Assembly: GCA_963775575.1 (NCBI GenBank)
Contig: CAVZJG010000004.1
Location: 310,001-374,000 of the forward strand
Length of the DNA stretch: 64,000 bases
Direction of reading: 5' to 3'
From: Roseiarcus sp963775575
GTDB lineage: Bacteria > Pseudomonadota > Alphaproteobacteria > Rhizobiales > Beijerinckiaceae
Below the pieces are notes generated by a model, which made no database searches, was not told the DNA's origin, and was given only the letters and a program-made list of their open reading frames with translations. Below, piece after piece: positions 26,208 to 35,487 of this stretch (position 1 is its first letter; each line of letters opens with the position of its first letter). The position numbers and the translations under genes are program-made.

Positions 26208-26744
26208 ATGAGAAACACTTTATTGGGCGGCATCGCCATCGCGAGCGCCTTCGCCTTTATGATTCAATCCGCGCCTGCGTCGGCCCAGGGCGGTTGTGGG
26301 AGCGGCCATTCCTGTAGCGGCACTCGCGCCGCTGGCGTAGGCGCCCGCGCCGCTGGCGCCGGCCCGACGCAACCTCGCTATCAGCAGCATCAAGGCTACG
26401 CCCACAACTATGGGCAAGGAGGGCACAACTACGGGCAAGGAGGGCGCGGGGTTGGCGTCGGCGCCGCGGCGGTCGCCGCCGGGGCGATAATCAGCGGAGC
26501 CATGCAACCGTACCCGGGCTACTACCCCGACGGCTATTACCCCGACGGCTACTACCCCGACAACTCTTATCCCGTCTATTCGGATCCCGTCTATTCGGAT
26601 CAAAGCGCGCCGGTTGACGAGGCCGGTCCGCAGGTGGTCAACGGCGGCGATTCCACGGCCTACTGCCAACAAACCTACCGATCCTACGATCCCGCCAGCG
26701 GAACGTATCTCGGCTATGACGGGCAGCGGCATCCTTGCCCCTGA
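26208..26744 (+). CDS. BA14K-family exported protein with tandem Tyr-rich repeats
   Basis: A 178-residue secreted protein. The signal peptide is residues 1-26 (ending APASAQ). A Gly/Tyr-rich mature region follows, with two NYGQGG units, three YYPDG units and two YSDPVYSD-like units, a hydrophobic VGAAAVAAGAIISGAM, and a C-terminal BA14K signature (YCQQTYRSYDPASGTYLGYD, ending HPCP). BA14K proteins were described as lectin-like immunoreactive proteins; the role here is unknown. TGGAGG lies 8 bases before ATG 26208. Confidence 0.85.
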   Translation: MRNTLLGGIAIASAFAFMIQSAPASAQGGCGSGHSCSGTRAAGVGARAAGAGPTQPRYQQHQGYAHNYGQGGHNYGQGGRGVGVGAAAVAAGAIISGAMQPYPGYYPDGYYPDGYYPDNSYPVYSDPVYSDQSAPVDEAGPQVVNGGDSTAYCQQTYRSYDPASGTYLGYDGQRHPCP

Positions 26745-26792
26745 TCGCCTATGCCGTAGGAGATCAGCAAGCCGCTCGGCCGCCGGCGCCGC

Positions 26793-26836
26793 TGCGCTTA
26801 ACTTGACGACCCTATGAGTTCTCGATGGCGGCGGCG
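26793..26836. repeat. Dispersed repeat R, partial copy c
   Basis: tgcgcttaacttgacgaccc then tatgagttctcgatggcggc matches the left half of R copy a, including its terminal cgcttaact. The stretch 26745-27027 otherwise shows no gene. Confidence 0.55.
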
Positions 26837-27027
26837 GCTCCGGTTCGGGCCCGCGGGGGCGCCGCACGCTTGGAGACGTGACCGCTGGTCGCGTCTGGCG
26901 CGCGGGCGCCTTGTCGCGCGCCTCTCGCGGCGGGCGAAGCCCCTGACGCAGTTGCGGCAACCTCGGAATCGACGCGGCGCGGTCAGCGGCGCCGCGCGAT
27001 CCCTTCATAGGCGCTCGCCAGCGACCG

Positions 27028-27324
27028 CTACCAGCGCCGGCCCCAACGCCCTCCTCGGCCTCCCCATCGGCCGCCGCCGCGAACGAGTCGGAGAATGAAA
27101 AGGAGCAACAGCGCGCCGATGGTGGCGTCGATGATCTCGCCGACGATCCCGGAGCCGATGTGGAGGCCGAGTTTGGGCATGAGCCACTCGCCGATCAAGG
27201 CGCCGAGTATTCCGATGATGAGATCGCCGATGAGCCCATACCCGGCGCCGCGCATGATCTGACCGGCCAACCATCCCGCGACCACGCCGACCACGAGTAC
27301 GACAAGCAGACTTTCATTCGCCAT
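27028..27324 (-). CDS. GlsB/YeaQ/YmgE-family stress membrane protein
   Basis: A 98-residue small inner-membrane protein with three hydrophobic helices and the family Gly pattern: VVGVVAGWLAGQIMRGAGYG, LIGDLIIGILGALIGEWLMP and GEIIDATIGALLLLFILRLV. The C-terminal tail is unusual, an Arg/Gly-rich string. Start 27324 has GAGAGGGG upstream. Members respond to envelope or acid stress; the mechanism is unknown. Confidence 0.9.
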   Translation of the reverse strand: MANESLLVVLVVGVVAGWLAGQIMRGAGYGLIGDLIIGILGALIGEWLMPKLGLHIGSGIVGEIIDATIGALLLLFILRLVRGGGRWGGRGGRWGRRW

Positions 27325-27706
27325 GATGGCCCCTCTCGATTGCGGACGACGCGAACATCGGCCGATTCCCAACAGCGCATTCCTATCGGCCGGGACGCCA
27401 TGAGGGCGCCCTCGGATTCTACGCATGGCCCGGCGCCCGTCGTCCAAGGCCGCGATTATTTACAGTAACAAACAGTTATTAACGGTAATGCGCGCTACGC
27501 CCGTCCGCTCGCTCGGCGCGATTTTCCGGCCCGGCCGCGCGGAAGAAAACCGCCTCGCAATCCCTTGAAATCAGGCGCCTGCGGGAAATTGTCGCCCATG
27601 TAAGCCGCGCCTTCCCCGCCCATTGCCCTTAGGGCGCCGCCCCTCTATACCGCGGCTCATTCGCTTACGCCGGCTCGTTTCGGCGAGTGAGCCCTTGGGA
27701 GCTCTG
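27325..27706. promoter_or_regulatory. Gene-free region between glsB-like gene and thrS
   Basis: This 382-base divergent region contains an AT-rich patch near 27460-27490 (tattaacggtaatg) likely to be promoter DNA for thrS. I see no T-box or other recognisable leader RNA. Confidence 0.3.
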
Positions 27707-29668
27707 ATGATCCACGTCACTTTCCCCGACGGCGCGCGGCGCGCGTTCGAGCCTGGCCTCTCCGGCGTCGAAATCGCCAAATCCATTTCCCCCTCTCTCG
27801 CCAAACGCAGCGTCGCGATGGTGCGCGACGGGGCGCTCGCCGATCTCTCGGACCGGATAGAAGCCGACGCCAAGCTCGAGTTCATCGGCCGCGACGATCC
27901 GCGCGCCCTCGAACTGATTCGCCACAACGCCGCGCACGTGCTGGCCGAGGCGGTGCAGTCGCTTTGGCCGGATGCGCAAGTCACCATCGGGCCGGTGATC
28001 GAGAACGGCTTCTACTACGACTTCTTCCGCGCGACGCCGTTCTCGCCAGAGGATTTTCCCGCCATCGAAAAGCGCATGCGCGAAATCGTGGCGCGCGACC
28101 GGCCGTTCGCCAAGACGACGATGAGCCGCGGCGAGGCCAAGGCCTATTTCGAGAAGAAGGGCGAGGCGTTCAAGATCGAACTGATCGACGCCATCCCGCC
28201 CGACCAGGAGCTGAAGCTCTACAGCCAGGGCGATTGGACCGACCTCTGCCGCGGCCCGCACATGACCTCGACCGGCAGAATAGGCGACGCCTTCAAGCTG
28301 ATGAAGGTGGCGGGGGCCTATTGGCGCGGTGATTCGACCAAGCCGATGCTGTCGCGCATCTACGGGACCGCCTTCGCAAGAAAGGAAGAACTCGACGCCT
28401 ATCTCGTGCAGATCGAGGAGGCTGAACGGCGCGACCACCGCAAGCTCGCGCGCGAAATGGACCTCTTCCACTTCCAGGAGGAGGGGCCGGGCTCGGTGTT
28501 CTGGCACCCCAAGGGCTGGACGCTGTTCCAGACGCTGACCGCCTACATGCGTCGGCGCCTCGCCGAAGACTACCTCGAAGTCAACGCGCCGCAGGTGCTC
28601 GACAAGCGTCTCTGGGAAGTCTCCGGCCACTGGGACTGGTATCGCGAGAGCATGTTCATTTCGCGCCCGGCGGGCGAGGACGCCGAGGCCGAGGACGAGC
28701 GCGTCTATGCGCTCAAACCGATGAACTGCCCCGGCCACATCCAGATCTTCAAGAACGGCCTGCGCTCCTATCGCGAACTGCCGCTGCGCCTCGCCGAATT
28801 CGGCGTCGTCCATCGCTACGAGCCGTCCGGCGCGCTGCACGGCGTCATGCGCGTGCGCGCGTTCACTCAGGACGACGGCCACATTTTCTGCACCGAGGAC
28901 CAGCTCGCCGAGGAATGCCACAAGATCAACGAGCTGATCCTGTCGGTCTACGCGGATTTCGGCTTCGACCGCATCGTCGTCAAACTGTCGACCCGGCCCG
29001 ACAAGCGCGTCGGCGCGGACGCGATGTGGGATCACGCCGAGGCGGTGATGAGCCGCGTGCTCGACGAGATCAAGACGCGCCACGGCAATGTCGTGACCAC
29101 CTCGATCAATCCCGGCGAGGGCGCGTTCTATGGGCCGAAATTCGAATACGTGCTGCGCGACGCGATCGGCCGCGACTGGCAATGCGGCACGACGCAGGTC
29201 GATTTCAATCTGCCCGAGCGTTTCGGCGCCTTCTACATCGCCGCCAACAGCGAGAAGACCATTCCGGTGATGATCCATCGCGCCATCTGCGGCTCGATGG
29301 AACGCTTCATCGGCATCCTGCTCGAGCATCACGCCGGCCACCTGCCGCTGTGGCTCGCGCCTGCGCAGGTCGTCGTCTGCACCATCACTCAGGAGGGCGA
29401 CGACTACGCGAAGCAGGTCGTCAGCGGCGCGCGCAAGCGCGGCCTGCGGGTCGAAGCGGACTTGAGGAACGAGAAGATCAGCTACAAGGTGCGCGAGCAT
29501 TCGCTCGCCAAGGTTCCCGTGCTGCTCGCCATCGGCCGCAAGGAGGCGGCCGAGCGCAGCGTGTCGATCCGCCGGCTCGGCTCGAACGAGCAGGCGACGA
29601 AGGGTCTGGCGGAGACGCTCGACGCGCTGGCCGCCGAAGCGACGCCGCCGGATCTCGCGAGGGGGTAG
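27707..29668 (+). CDS. thrS: Threonyl-tRNA synthetase
   Basis: A 653-residue ThrRS that charges tRNA-Thr. Domains in order: TGS (1-62), editing domain with HNAAHVLAEA, class II catalytic core (PMNCPGHIQIFKNGLRSYRE, motif 2 HRYEPSGALHGVMRVRAFTQ, motif 3 ICGSMERFIGILLEHHAG) and a C-terminal anticodon-binding domain. ATG 27707 is chosen because the TGS domain begins there (MIHVTFPDG) with GGGAG ahead. Length matches the family. Confidence 0.97.
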   Translation: MIHVTFPDGARRAFEPGLSGVEIAKSISPSLAKRSVAMVRDGALADLSDRIEADAKLEFIGRDDPRALELIRHNAAHVLAEAVQSLWPDAQVTIGPVIENGFYYDFFRATPFSPEDFPAIEKRMREIVARDRPFAKTTMSRGEAKAYFEKKGEAFKIELIDAIPPDQELKLYSQGDWTDLCRGPHMTSTGRIGDAFKLMKVAGAYWRGDSTKPMLSRIYGTAFARKEELDAYLVQIEEAERRDHRKLAREMDLFHFQEEGPGSVFWHPKGWTLFQTLTAYMRRRLAEDYLEVNAPQVLDKRLWEVSGHWDWYRESMFISRPAGEDAEAEDERVYALKPMNCPGHIQIFKNGLRSYRELPLRLAEFGVVHRYEPSGALHGVMRVRAFTQDDGHIFCTEDQLAEECHKINELILSVYADFGFDRIVVKLSTRPDKRVGADAMWDHAEAVMSRVLDEIKTRHGNVVTTSINPGEGAFYGPKFEYVLRDAIGRDWQCGTTQVDFNLPERFGAFYIAANSEKTIPVMIHRAICGSMERFIGILLEHHAGHLPLWLAPAQVVVCTITQEGDDYAKQVVSGARKRGLRVEADLRNEKISYKVREHSLAKVPVLLAIGRKEAAERSVSIRRLGSNEQATKGLAETLDALAAEATPPDLARG

Positions 29669-29678
29669 GAGCGAAGCC

Positions 29679-30692
29679 GTGACGCGGTTGCGCGCCGATG
29701 CGGCGCTGCTGGCGGCCGCTCTCCTCTGGGGCGGCGCCTTTGTGGCGCAGAGGGTGGCGGAGGGCGTCGTGCCGCCGCTCGGCTTCGTCGCCGCGCGCTT
29801 CGCGATTTCGGCTCTCATGCTGGCGCCGCTGGCGGCGTTCGAGACGCGGCGCGCCGCGGCGCGCCTCGACGCGCGGACGTGGCGACTCGCGATCGTCATT
29901 TCGCTCACGCTATTCGTCGGATCCGTGCTGCAGCAGATCGGGCTGGCGACCACGACCGTGTCCAACGGCGGCTTCCTCACCGCCTGCTATGTCGTGCTGG
30001 TTCCGATCGCGGTTTGGCTGCTGACGGGTCGTCTGCCGCGATCGATCGTGGCCGTCGCCTGCCTGTTGTCGACCGCCGGCGCGTGGCTTTTGGCGAGCGG
30101 CGGCGGTCCGGGTCGGCCGATGAGCGTCGGCGACGGGCTCATCCTGCTCTCCGACGTCGCCTGGGCGCTCGGCATCGCCTTGACGCCGATGTTCTTGGCC
30201 CGCCAGCCGAGGCCGTTCACGCTCGCCTTTCTCGAATACGCCGTCTGCGGCGCGCTTGCCGCGGGCGCAGCGACGATGTTCGAGACCGTGCGCGCCGCCG
30301 ATTTTCTCGCCGGACTGGTTCCGTTGCTCTATGCCGGGGTCATCTCCGGCGGCGTCGCCTTCACCATGCAGATCGTCGCGCAAGCCTACGCGCCGCCGGC
30401 GGAGGCGGCGCTGATCCTTTCGCTCGAAAGCGTGTTCGCCGCGATCGCCGGCGCGATCCTGCTCGCCGAGCGGCTGACGGAGGCCGCGATGACGGGCTGC
30501 GCCCTGATCCTCTTCAGCGTGCTGATGGTCGAACTCGGCGCGCCGTTGCTGGCGCGGCTGCGTAGCGGAGCGACTCGCGCCCCGGCGTCCGGACCGCCTG
30601 GAAGCCCGAGAGCGGAGCCGCGAGCTCGGGCCGCCGCGACCTTGTGCAGCGCGCCGGAAACGAGCATGAGTGCGCCCAAACCAACGGGATAG
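29679..30692 (+). CDS. EamA/DMT-superfamily transporter
   Basis: A 337-residue inner-membrane permease with two EamA repeats and about ten transmembrane helices. It starts RADAALLAAALLWGGAFVAQ, and the second repeat carries FAAIAGAILLAERLTEAAMT. Substrates of this superfamily are amino acids, nucleosides or other metabolites and cannot be predicted here. The GTG start lies 10 bases after the thrS stop, so it is probably co-transcribed. The last 35 residues are Ala/Pro-rich and may be non-conserved. Confidence 0.88.
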   Translation: MTRLRADAALLAAALLWGGAFVAQRVAEGVVPPLGFVAARFAISALMLAPLAAFETRRAAARLDARTWRLAIVISLTLFVGSVLQQIGLATTTVSNGGFLTACYVVLVPIAVWLLTGRLPRSIVAVACLLSTAGAWLLASGGGPGRPMSVGDGLILLSDVAWALGIALTPMFLARQPRPFTLAFLEYAVCGALAAGAATMFETVRAADFLAGLVPLLYAGVISGGVAFTMQIVAQAYAPPAEAALILSLESVFAAIAGAILLAERLTEAAMTGCALILFSVLMVELGAPLLARLRSGATRAPASGPPGSPRAEPRARAAATLCSAPETSMSAPKPTG

Positions 30693-30770
30693 AACGGATG
30701 CGTTCGCAAGTGGGACCGCGAGGCGATACGAAAGCTGGGGCGCGTCCGCGCCGAACTGGGAGCCGCGCCG

Positions 30771-31616
30771 ATGGCGCTTAACCCCATCGTCCAAGTCGGC
30801 GCCGGCGCGGGCGCCGTTCGTTTCGGCGCGGCGCTGCCGCTGGCGCTGATCGCCGGCCCGTGCCAGCTCGAAAGCCGCGCCCACGCGCTGGAGATGGCGG
30901 GCGCGCTGAAGGAGATCGCGGCGCGGCTCAGCCTCGGCCTCGTCTTCAAGACCTCCTTCGACAAGGCCAACCGCACTTCGGGCGCCGGGCGGCGCGGGCT
31001 CGGCCTGAAGGCGGCGCTGCCGATCTTCGCCGAAATCCGCGAGACGCTCGGCCTTGCCGTGCTGACCGACGTGCACGAACCGGCGCAATGCGCGATCGTG
31101 GCAGAGGCGGTCGACGCGCTGCAAATCCCGGCGTTTCTCTGCCGCCAGACCGACCTGCTGATCGCCGCCGCGCGAACCGGCCGCGCGGTCAACGTCAAGA
31201 AGGGGCAGTTCCTCGCCCCGTGGGACATGAAGCACGTCGTGGCCAAGATCGCGCAGGCCGGCGGAGCCGACGTGCTGGTCACCGAGCGCGGCGTCAGCTT
31301 CGGCTACAATACGCTGGTCGTCGACATGCGCTCGCTGCCGATCATGGCGCGCGAGACCGGCGCGCCGGTCGTCTTCGACGCCACCCATTCGGTGCAGCAG
31401 CCGGGAGGGCGGGGCGCGTCCTCGGGCGGCGAGCGCGAGTTCGTCGGCGCGCTGGCGCGCGCCGCGGTCGCGGTCGGCGTCGCCGGCGTCTTCATCGAGA
31501 CCCACGAGGATCCCGACCGGGCGCCCTCCGACGGCCCGAACATGGTGCCGCTCAAGGATTTCGAGGCGTTGGCGGCCGAGTTGCAGAATTTCGATCGCTT
31601 GGCCAAGTCGGCCTGA
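30771..31616 (+). CDS. kdsA: 3-deoxy-8-phosphooctulonate synthase
   Basis: A 281-residue KdsA that condenses arabinose 5-phosphate with phosphoenolpyruvate to make Kdo 8-phosphate for lipopolysaccharide. Signature segments: LIAGPCQLESRAHALEMAG, GLVFKTSFDKANRTSGAGRR and VFDATHSVQQPGGRGASSGG. It fits with waaA and lpxK 3 kb downstream in the same core pathway. Length matches the family. Confidence 0.96.
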   Translation: MALNPIVQVGAGAGAVRFGAALPLALIAGPCQLESRAHALEMAGALKEIAARLSLGLVFKTSFDKANRTSGAGRRGLGLKAALPIFAEIRETLGLAVLTDVHEPAQCAIVAEAVDALQIPAFLCRQTDLLIAAARTGRAVNVKKGQFLAPWDMKHVVAKIAQAGGADVLVTERGVSFGYNTLVVDMRSLPIMARETGAPVVFDATHSVQQPGGRGASSGGEREFVGALARAAVAVGVAGVFIETHEDPDRAPSDGPNMVPLKDFEALAAELQNFDRLAKSA

Positions 31617-31674
31617 CTCGGCGGGCGTCTTTCGTCTTTCGCGAAGCGAGGGCGAGGCCAGTCCGCGCGCGAAT

Positions 31675-32145
31675 TCAGCCGCGGCCGCGATAAGGCGCGA
31701 CGCCCTGATCGGGCGCCCAGACGCCCTTCGGCAAGCGCCCGGTCTGCCAGAACACGTCGATCGGAATGCCGCCGCGCGGATACCAATAGCCGCCGATGCG
31801 CAGCCAGCGCGGCTCGAGCAGCGCGGCCAGCTCCTTGCCGATCCGCACCGTGCAATCCTCGTGAAAGGCGCCGTGATTGCGGAAGCTCGCCAGGTGCAGT
31901 TTGAGCGACTTGGATTCGACGATCCACTTGTCCGGGACGTAGTCGATGACGAGATGGGCGAAATCCGGTTGGCCGGTCACCGGGCAGATCGAGGTGAATT
32001 CCGGCGCCGCGAAGCGTGTGACGTAGTCGACGTCCGGGTGCGGATTGGCCGCGCGTTCGAGCGTCGCCGCGTCGGGCTGGTCGGGAATGCGGGTCGGCCG
32101 GCCGAGGTGGGAGAAGGCGCCGGCGGATCGAGGGGGCTTGGCCAT
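31675..32145 (-). CDS. queF: NADPH-dependent 7-cyano-7-deazaguanine reductase
   Basis: A 156-residue single-domain QueF that reduces preQ0 to preQ1 in queuosine synthesis. The catalytic region FTSICPVTGQPDFAHLVIDY has the nucleophilic Cys and Asp, followed by SKSLKLHLASFRNHGAFHED. Start 32145 (MAKPPRSAGAF) matches family length; the frame extends further upstream without support. It is convergent with kdsA. Confidence 0.95.
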   Translation of the reverse strand: MAKPPRSAGAFSHLGRPTRIPDQPDAATLERAANPHPDVDYVTRFAAPEFTSICPVTGQPDFAHLVIDYVPDKWIVESKSLKLHLASFRNHGAFHEDCTVRIGKELAALLEPRWLRIGGYWYPRGGIPIDVFWQTGRLPKGVWAPDQGVAPYRGRG

Positions 32146-32297
32146 CACGGCTTCATAGCGCCCGGCGCCGAAAAGGCCAAGCCGCGAGGCCGGGGCGACG
32201 TCCGCCCGCCATTGCGCGCCGCCGCCCGCGCGGCTAAAGCACGCGGAGACGCTGGGAGCGCAGCGCGCGCAGCGCTCGGGAGCGCAGAGCTTCATCG

Positions 32298-33125
32298 ATG
32301 GACGCAGGGCTTCGGGCGCGCGCCGGTTCGGCGCTTGACGAACTCGCCGACGCGGCGCGGCGGGCGGGCGAAATCGCGCTGCGCGATTTTCGCTTGGGCG
32401 CGACGACGAGCGCCGCCGTTCACGCCAAGCACGGCGGCTCGCCGGTCACCGGCGCGGATCTGGCGGTCGACCGCTACTTGAGCGCGCGGCTGCGCGCCGC
32501 CTTTCCCGACGCCGGTTGGCTCTCCGAAGAGACGGCGGACGATCTTTCGCGCCTCGACAAGGCGAGCCTCCTCGTCGTCGATCCGATCGACGGCACGCGG
32601 GCGTTTCTGGCGGGCGATCCCCACTGGACGGTGTCGATCGCGCTCGTCCTCGAAGCTCGCCCGATCGCCGGCGTCGTGCACGCGCCGGTCCTCGGGGAGA
32701 CCTACGGCGCGGCGCTGGGCTGCGGGGCGAGGCTCGATGGCGCGCCGATCCGCGCCGCGGAAAAGGCGGAGCTGGCCGGAGCGCGGGTCGGCGGGCCCAA
32801 GGCGATGATCGCGGCGCTCGCCAAGGCGGCCGGCGCCGAACTGATCGCCGCGCCGCGCATTCCCTCGCTGGCGCTGCGGCTGGCGCGGGTCGCCGGCGGC
32901 GCGCTCGACATCGGCCTCGCTTCCGCCAATGCGCACGATTGGGACGTTGCCGCGGCCGACATTCTCTTGAGCGAAGCGGGCGCGCTGCTGACCGACGCGC
33001 ATGGTCAAATCCTGCGCTATAATGCCAGGGAAACGCGTCGCGGCGCCCTGCTGGCGTGCGGCGCGAGCCTCGCGCCCGCGCTCGTCGCGGCGGCGCGGGC
33101 GGGCTTGGCCGAGCGGGCGGCATGA
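32298..33125 (+). CDS. cysQ: 3'(2'),5'-bisphosphate nucleotidase
   Basis: A 275-residue IMPase-fold phosphatase that removes the 3'-phosphate from PAP formed in sulfate assimilation. Motifs: LSEET, VVDPIDGTRAFLAGDPHWTV and NAHDWDVAAADILLSEAGAL. It is closer to CysQ than to SuhB because of the GDPHWTVSIALV region. It overlaps nothing and precedes the lipid A operon. Confidence 0.9.
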   Translation: MDAGLRARAGSALDELADAARRAGEIALRDFRLGATTSAAVHAKHGGSPVTGADLAVDRYLSARLRAAFPDAGWLSEETADDLSRLDKASLLVVDPIDGTRAFLAGDPHWTVSIALVLEARPIAGVVHAPVLGETYGAALGCGARLDGAPIRAAEKAELAGARVGGPKAMIAALAKAAGAELIAAPRIPSLALRLARVAGGALDIGLASANAHDWDVAAADILLSEAGALLTDAHGQILRYNARETRRGALLACGASLAPALVAAARAGLAERAA

Positions 33126-33258
33126 AATCGTCAGAGCGCACGGGAGCGCGCCGGCGGTTGCGTTTTTCGCCTTGGCGGCGCAAAGCCCTCGCGCGACCCG
33201 GCGCTCGATCCGCGTTGATCGTGCGCAGCGGCGCGCATATCCCGAGGGAAATGACGAA

Positions 33259-33477
33259 ATGACGCAAGACCAGGCCTCGGCCTGCGAATCCCGGCGGGTT
33301 CCGTATCCGGCGCTCGTCGGCGAATGGAAGAACGTCGACGGCCGCGAACGCCGCGATCGCGAAAGAAGCGACGTCGTCGTCGCATTTCCCGATCGCGACA
33401 GCGCCGAGACGCGCGGCTTCTTCGTCCATCCGCGCCGCTTCCTTGCGCCCGAGGGCCTCGAGCGCAAGCTGGCCTGA
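33259..33477 (+). CDS. Small 72-residue protein heading the lipid A/Kdo operon
   Basis: It begins MTQDQASACESRRVPYPALV and runs through GEWKNVDGRERRDRERSDVV and GFFVHPRRFLAPEGLERKLA. GAGGGA lies 9 bases before ATG 33259, and a three-codon mini-frame (33251-33262) overlaps that ATG. The stop is seven bases before the DUF374 gene start. I do not recognise a family. The high charge and protein-like composition suggest it is real. Confidence 0.65.
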   Translation: MTQDQASACESRRVPYPALVGEWKNVDGRERRDRERSDVVVAFPDRDSAETRGFFVHPRRFLAPEGLERKLA

Positions 33478-33484
33478 GAGAGCG

Positions 33485-34201
33485 ATGTTCAAACGTCTCG
33501 CGCAAAGCAAGTTCGTGCAGGAGGCGCTCGGCTTTCTGCTGGCGAGCTATCTGGGCCTCGTTTGGCGCACCAATCGCTTCGCCCACGAGCCCGCCGACCT
33601 CGACGCGGCGATCGTCGGGCGTACGCCGCTGATCGTCGCAATGTGGCACGGGCAACATCTGATGGTCTCGTTCGCCTGGCCCAAATCGATCCCGCGCATG
33701 GCCGCGCTGATTTCGCGCAGCGACGCCGGCGGCGCGCAGGCGGCGGCGCTGCGTCGGCTCGGCGTGACGCCGGTGCGCGGTTCGGGCGGGAGCGACAATC
33801 GCAAGGGCCGCAAGGGCGGCGCGCCGGCGCTGCGCGAGTTGATGCGCCGGCTCGAGGGCGGCGCTTCGGTGGCGATGACCGCCGACGCGGGCAAGCGCGC
33901 CCGCGTGGCCGCGCTCGGCGTCGTCACGTTGGCGCGCCTCTCCGGACGGCCGATCGCGCCGACGGCGGTGGCGGTCAGCCGGCGCTTCGATTTCCATTCC
34001 TGGGATCGCGCCAGCCTCGGCAAGCCGTTCGGGCGCGGCGCGATCGTCATCGGCGATCTCATCGCCGTCGCGCGCGACGCCGACGAGGCGGCGCTGGAGG
34101 CCGCCCGGCAGGCGGTCGAGGCGGGGCTCGACGCCGCGCACGCGCGCGCCTATGCGATGATCGGGGCGCGCGATCCCGGCGCCGATTTGAGGCGCTCATG
34201 A
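33485..34201 (+). CDS. DUF374 lysophospholipid acyltransferase-family protein
   Basis: A 238-residue protein: FLLASYLGLVWRTNRFAHEP, PLIVAMWHGQHLMVSFAWPK (WHG core) and VAMTADAGKRARVAALGVVT. It resembles lipid A-type acyltransferases and is encoded next to waaA in many alphaproteobacteria. It probably acts at the inner membrane on lipid A or a phospholipid; the donor is unknown. Start 33485 follows GAGAGCG. It overlaps waaA by ATGA. Confidence 0.88.
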   Translation: MFKRLAQSKFVQEALGFLLASYLGLVWRTNRFAHEPADLDAAIVGRTPLIVAMWHGQHLMVSFAWPKSIPRMAALISRSDAGGAQAAALRRLGVTPVRGSGGSDNRKGRKGGAPALRELMRRLEGGASVAMTADAGKRARVAALGVVTLARLSGRPIAPTAVAVSRRFDFHSWDRASLGKPFGRGAIVIGDLIAVARDADEAALEAARQAVEAGLDAAHARAYAMIGARDPGADLRRS

Positions 34202-35487
34202 GTCTGCCGCTGACGCTCGCCGCCTATCGGCTCGCCACGCGCATGGCCTCGCCGCTCAGCGGAATGTTGCTGTCGCTCAGGCTCAACAAGGCCAAGGAAG
34301 ATCCGTTGCGGGTCGACGAGCGGCGCGGGTTCGCCGGCCTGGCGCGCCCCGAGGGGCCGCTCGTCTGGCTGCACGGCGCCAGCGTCGGCGAGGCGCTCTC
34401 GCTGTTGCCGCTGGTCGAGCGCTTGACCCAGAGCGGGCTCGGCGCGCTGATGACGACCGGCACCGTCACTTCGGCCCGGCTGCTGGCGCCGCGCCTGCCG
34501 GCGGGGGCGCTGCACCAATTCGCGCCGCTCGACGCGCCGCGCTTCATGCGCCGCTTCTTCGCCCATTGGCGCCCCGATCTGGCGGTGATCGCCGAGTCCG
34601 AGTTGTGGCCGAACATGATTCTGGAAGCGCGCCGCGCCGGCGCGCCCGTGGTCATGGTCAACGCGCGCATGAGCGTGCGGTCGTGGGCGCGCTGGCGGCG
34701 CGCGTCCGACTTCATCGCCGCGCTGCTCGCCATGATCGACCTCTGCCTCGCGCAGAGCGAGGCCGACGCCGAGCGGCTGATCGAGCTCGGCGCGCCCGCG
34801 GTGCGGGTCGCCGGCAACCTCAAATACGACGCGCCGGCGCCGCCCGCCGACCGGCAGGAGCTGGCGGCGTTGGCCGGGCTGACCTCGGGGCGGCAGATCT
34901 GGATCGCCGCCTCGACCCATGACGGCGAAGAACGGATCGCGGCGGAGGCGCACCGGCGCGTCGCGCGGACCTTCCCCGACGCGCTTACCCTGATCGCGCC
35001 GCGCCACCCGGCGCGCGGCGAGGCGATCCTCGCGGAGTTGCAAGGGTACGGGCTCAACTGCGCGCTGCGCTCGCGCGGCGACAAGCCCGAGCGCGAAACC
35101 GCGATCTACATTTGCGATACGATGGGCGAACTCGGCCTGTTCTATCGGCTCGCCGGGGTGGTGATGGTCGGCAAGTCGTTCGTCGGCGAGGGCGGGCAGA
35201 ACCCGATCGAACCCGCCAAGCTCGCCAGCGCCATTCTGCACGGCCCGCACGTCGCCAATTTCGCCGATGTCTACGCGCTGCTCGATGAGGCGGGCGGGGC
35301 GGCGCTGGCGCGCGACGGCGAAGAACTCGGGGGCATGCTCGCCGCGCTGTTCGCCGATCCGGCGCGCCTCAGGGCGATGGCGCGGGCCGCCGCGAGAGCG
35401 GTGGAGACGCAGGGCGGGGCGGCCGATCGGGTGATGCAGGCGTTGGCGCCGTTTCTGCCGGCCGCCAAGCCGCGCGCGCCGACATGA
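34198..35487 (+). CDS. waaA: Kdo transferase
   Basis: A 429-residue GT30 enzyme that adds Kdo to lipid IVA on the cytoplasmic face of the inner membrane. Motifs: VWLHGASVGEALSLLPLVER, MTTGTVTSARLLAPRLP, IAESELWPNMILEARRAGAP and GKSFVGEGGQNPIEPAKLAS. Its ATG overlaps the upstream stop (ATGA) and its stop overlaps lpxK (ATGA), so the three genes are translationally coupled. Confidence 0.96.
   Translation: MSLPLTLAAYRLATRMASPLSGMLLSLRLNKAKEDPLRVDERRGFAGLARPEGPLVWLHGASVGEALSLLPLVERLTQSGLGALMTTGTVTSARLLAPRLPAGALHQFAPLDAPRFMRRFFAHWRPDLAVIAESELWPNMILEARRAGAPVVMVNARMSVRSWARWRRASDFIAALLAMIDLCLAQSEADAERLIELGAPAVRVAGNLKYDAPAPPADRQELAALAGLTSGRQIWIAASTHDGEERIAAEAHRRVARTFPDALTLIAPRHPARGEAILAELQGYGLNCALRSRGDKPERETAIYICDTMGELGLFYRLAGVVMVGKSFVGEGGQNPIEPAKLASAILHGPHVANFADVYALLDEAGGAALARDGEELGGMLAALFADPARLRAMARAAARAVETQGGAADRVMQALAPFLPAAKPRAPT

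Noticed and set aside
27325..27706. T-box or other leader RNA before thrS
   Set aside because: No T-box core sequence, specifier stem or terminator could be seen, and such leaders are rare in proteobacteria.
27665..29980. Very long open frame (771 codons) opposite thrS
   Set aside because: It is antisense to a complete threonyl-tRNA synthetase, reflects GC-rich codon periodicity and has no ribosome site or family resemblance.
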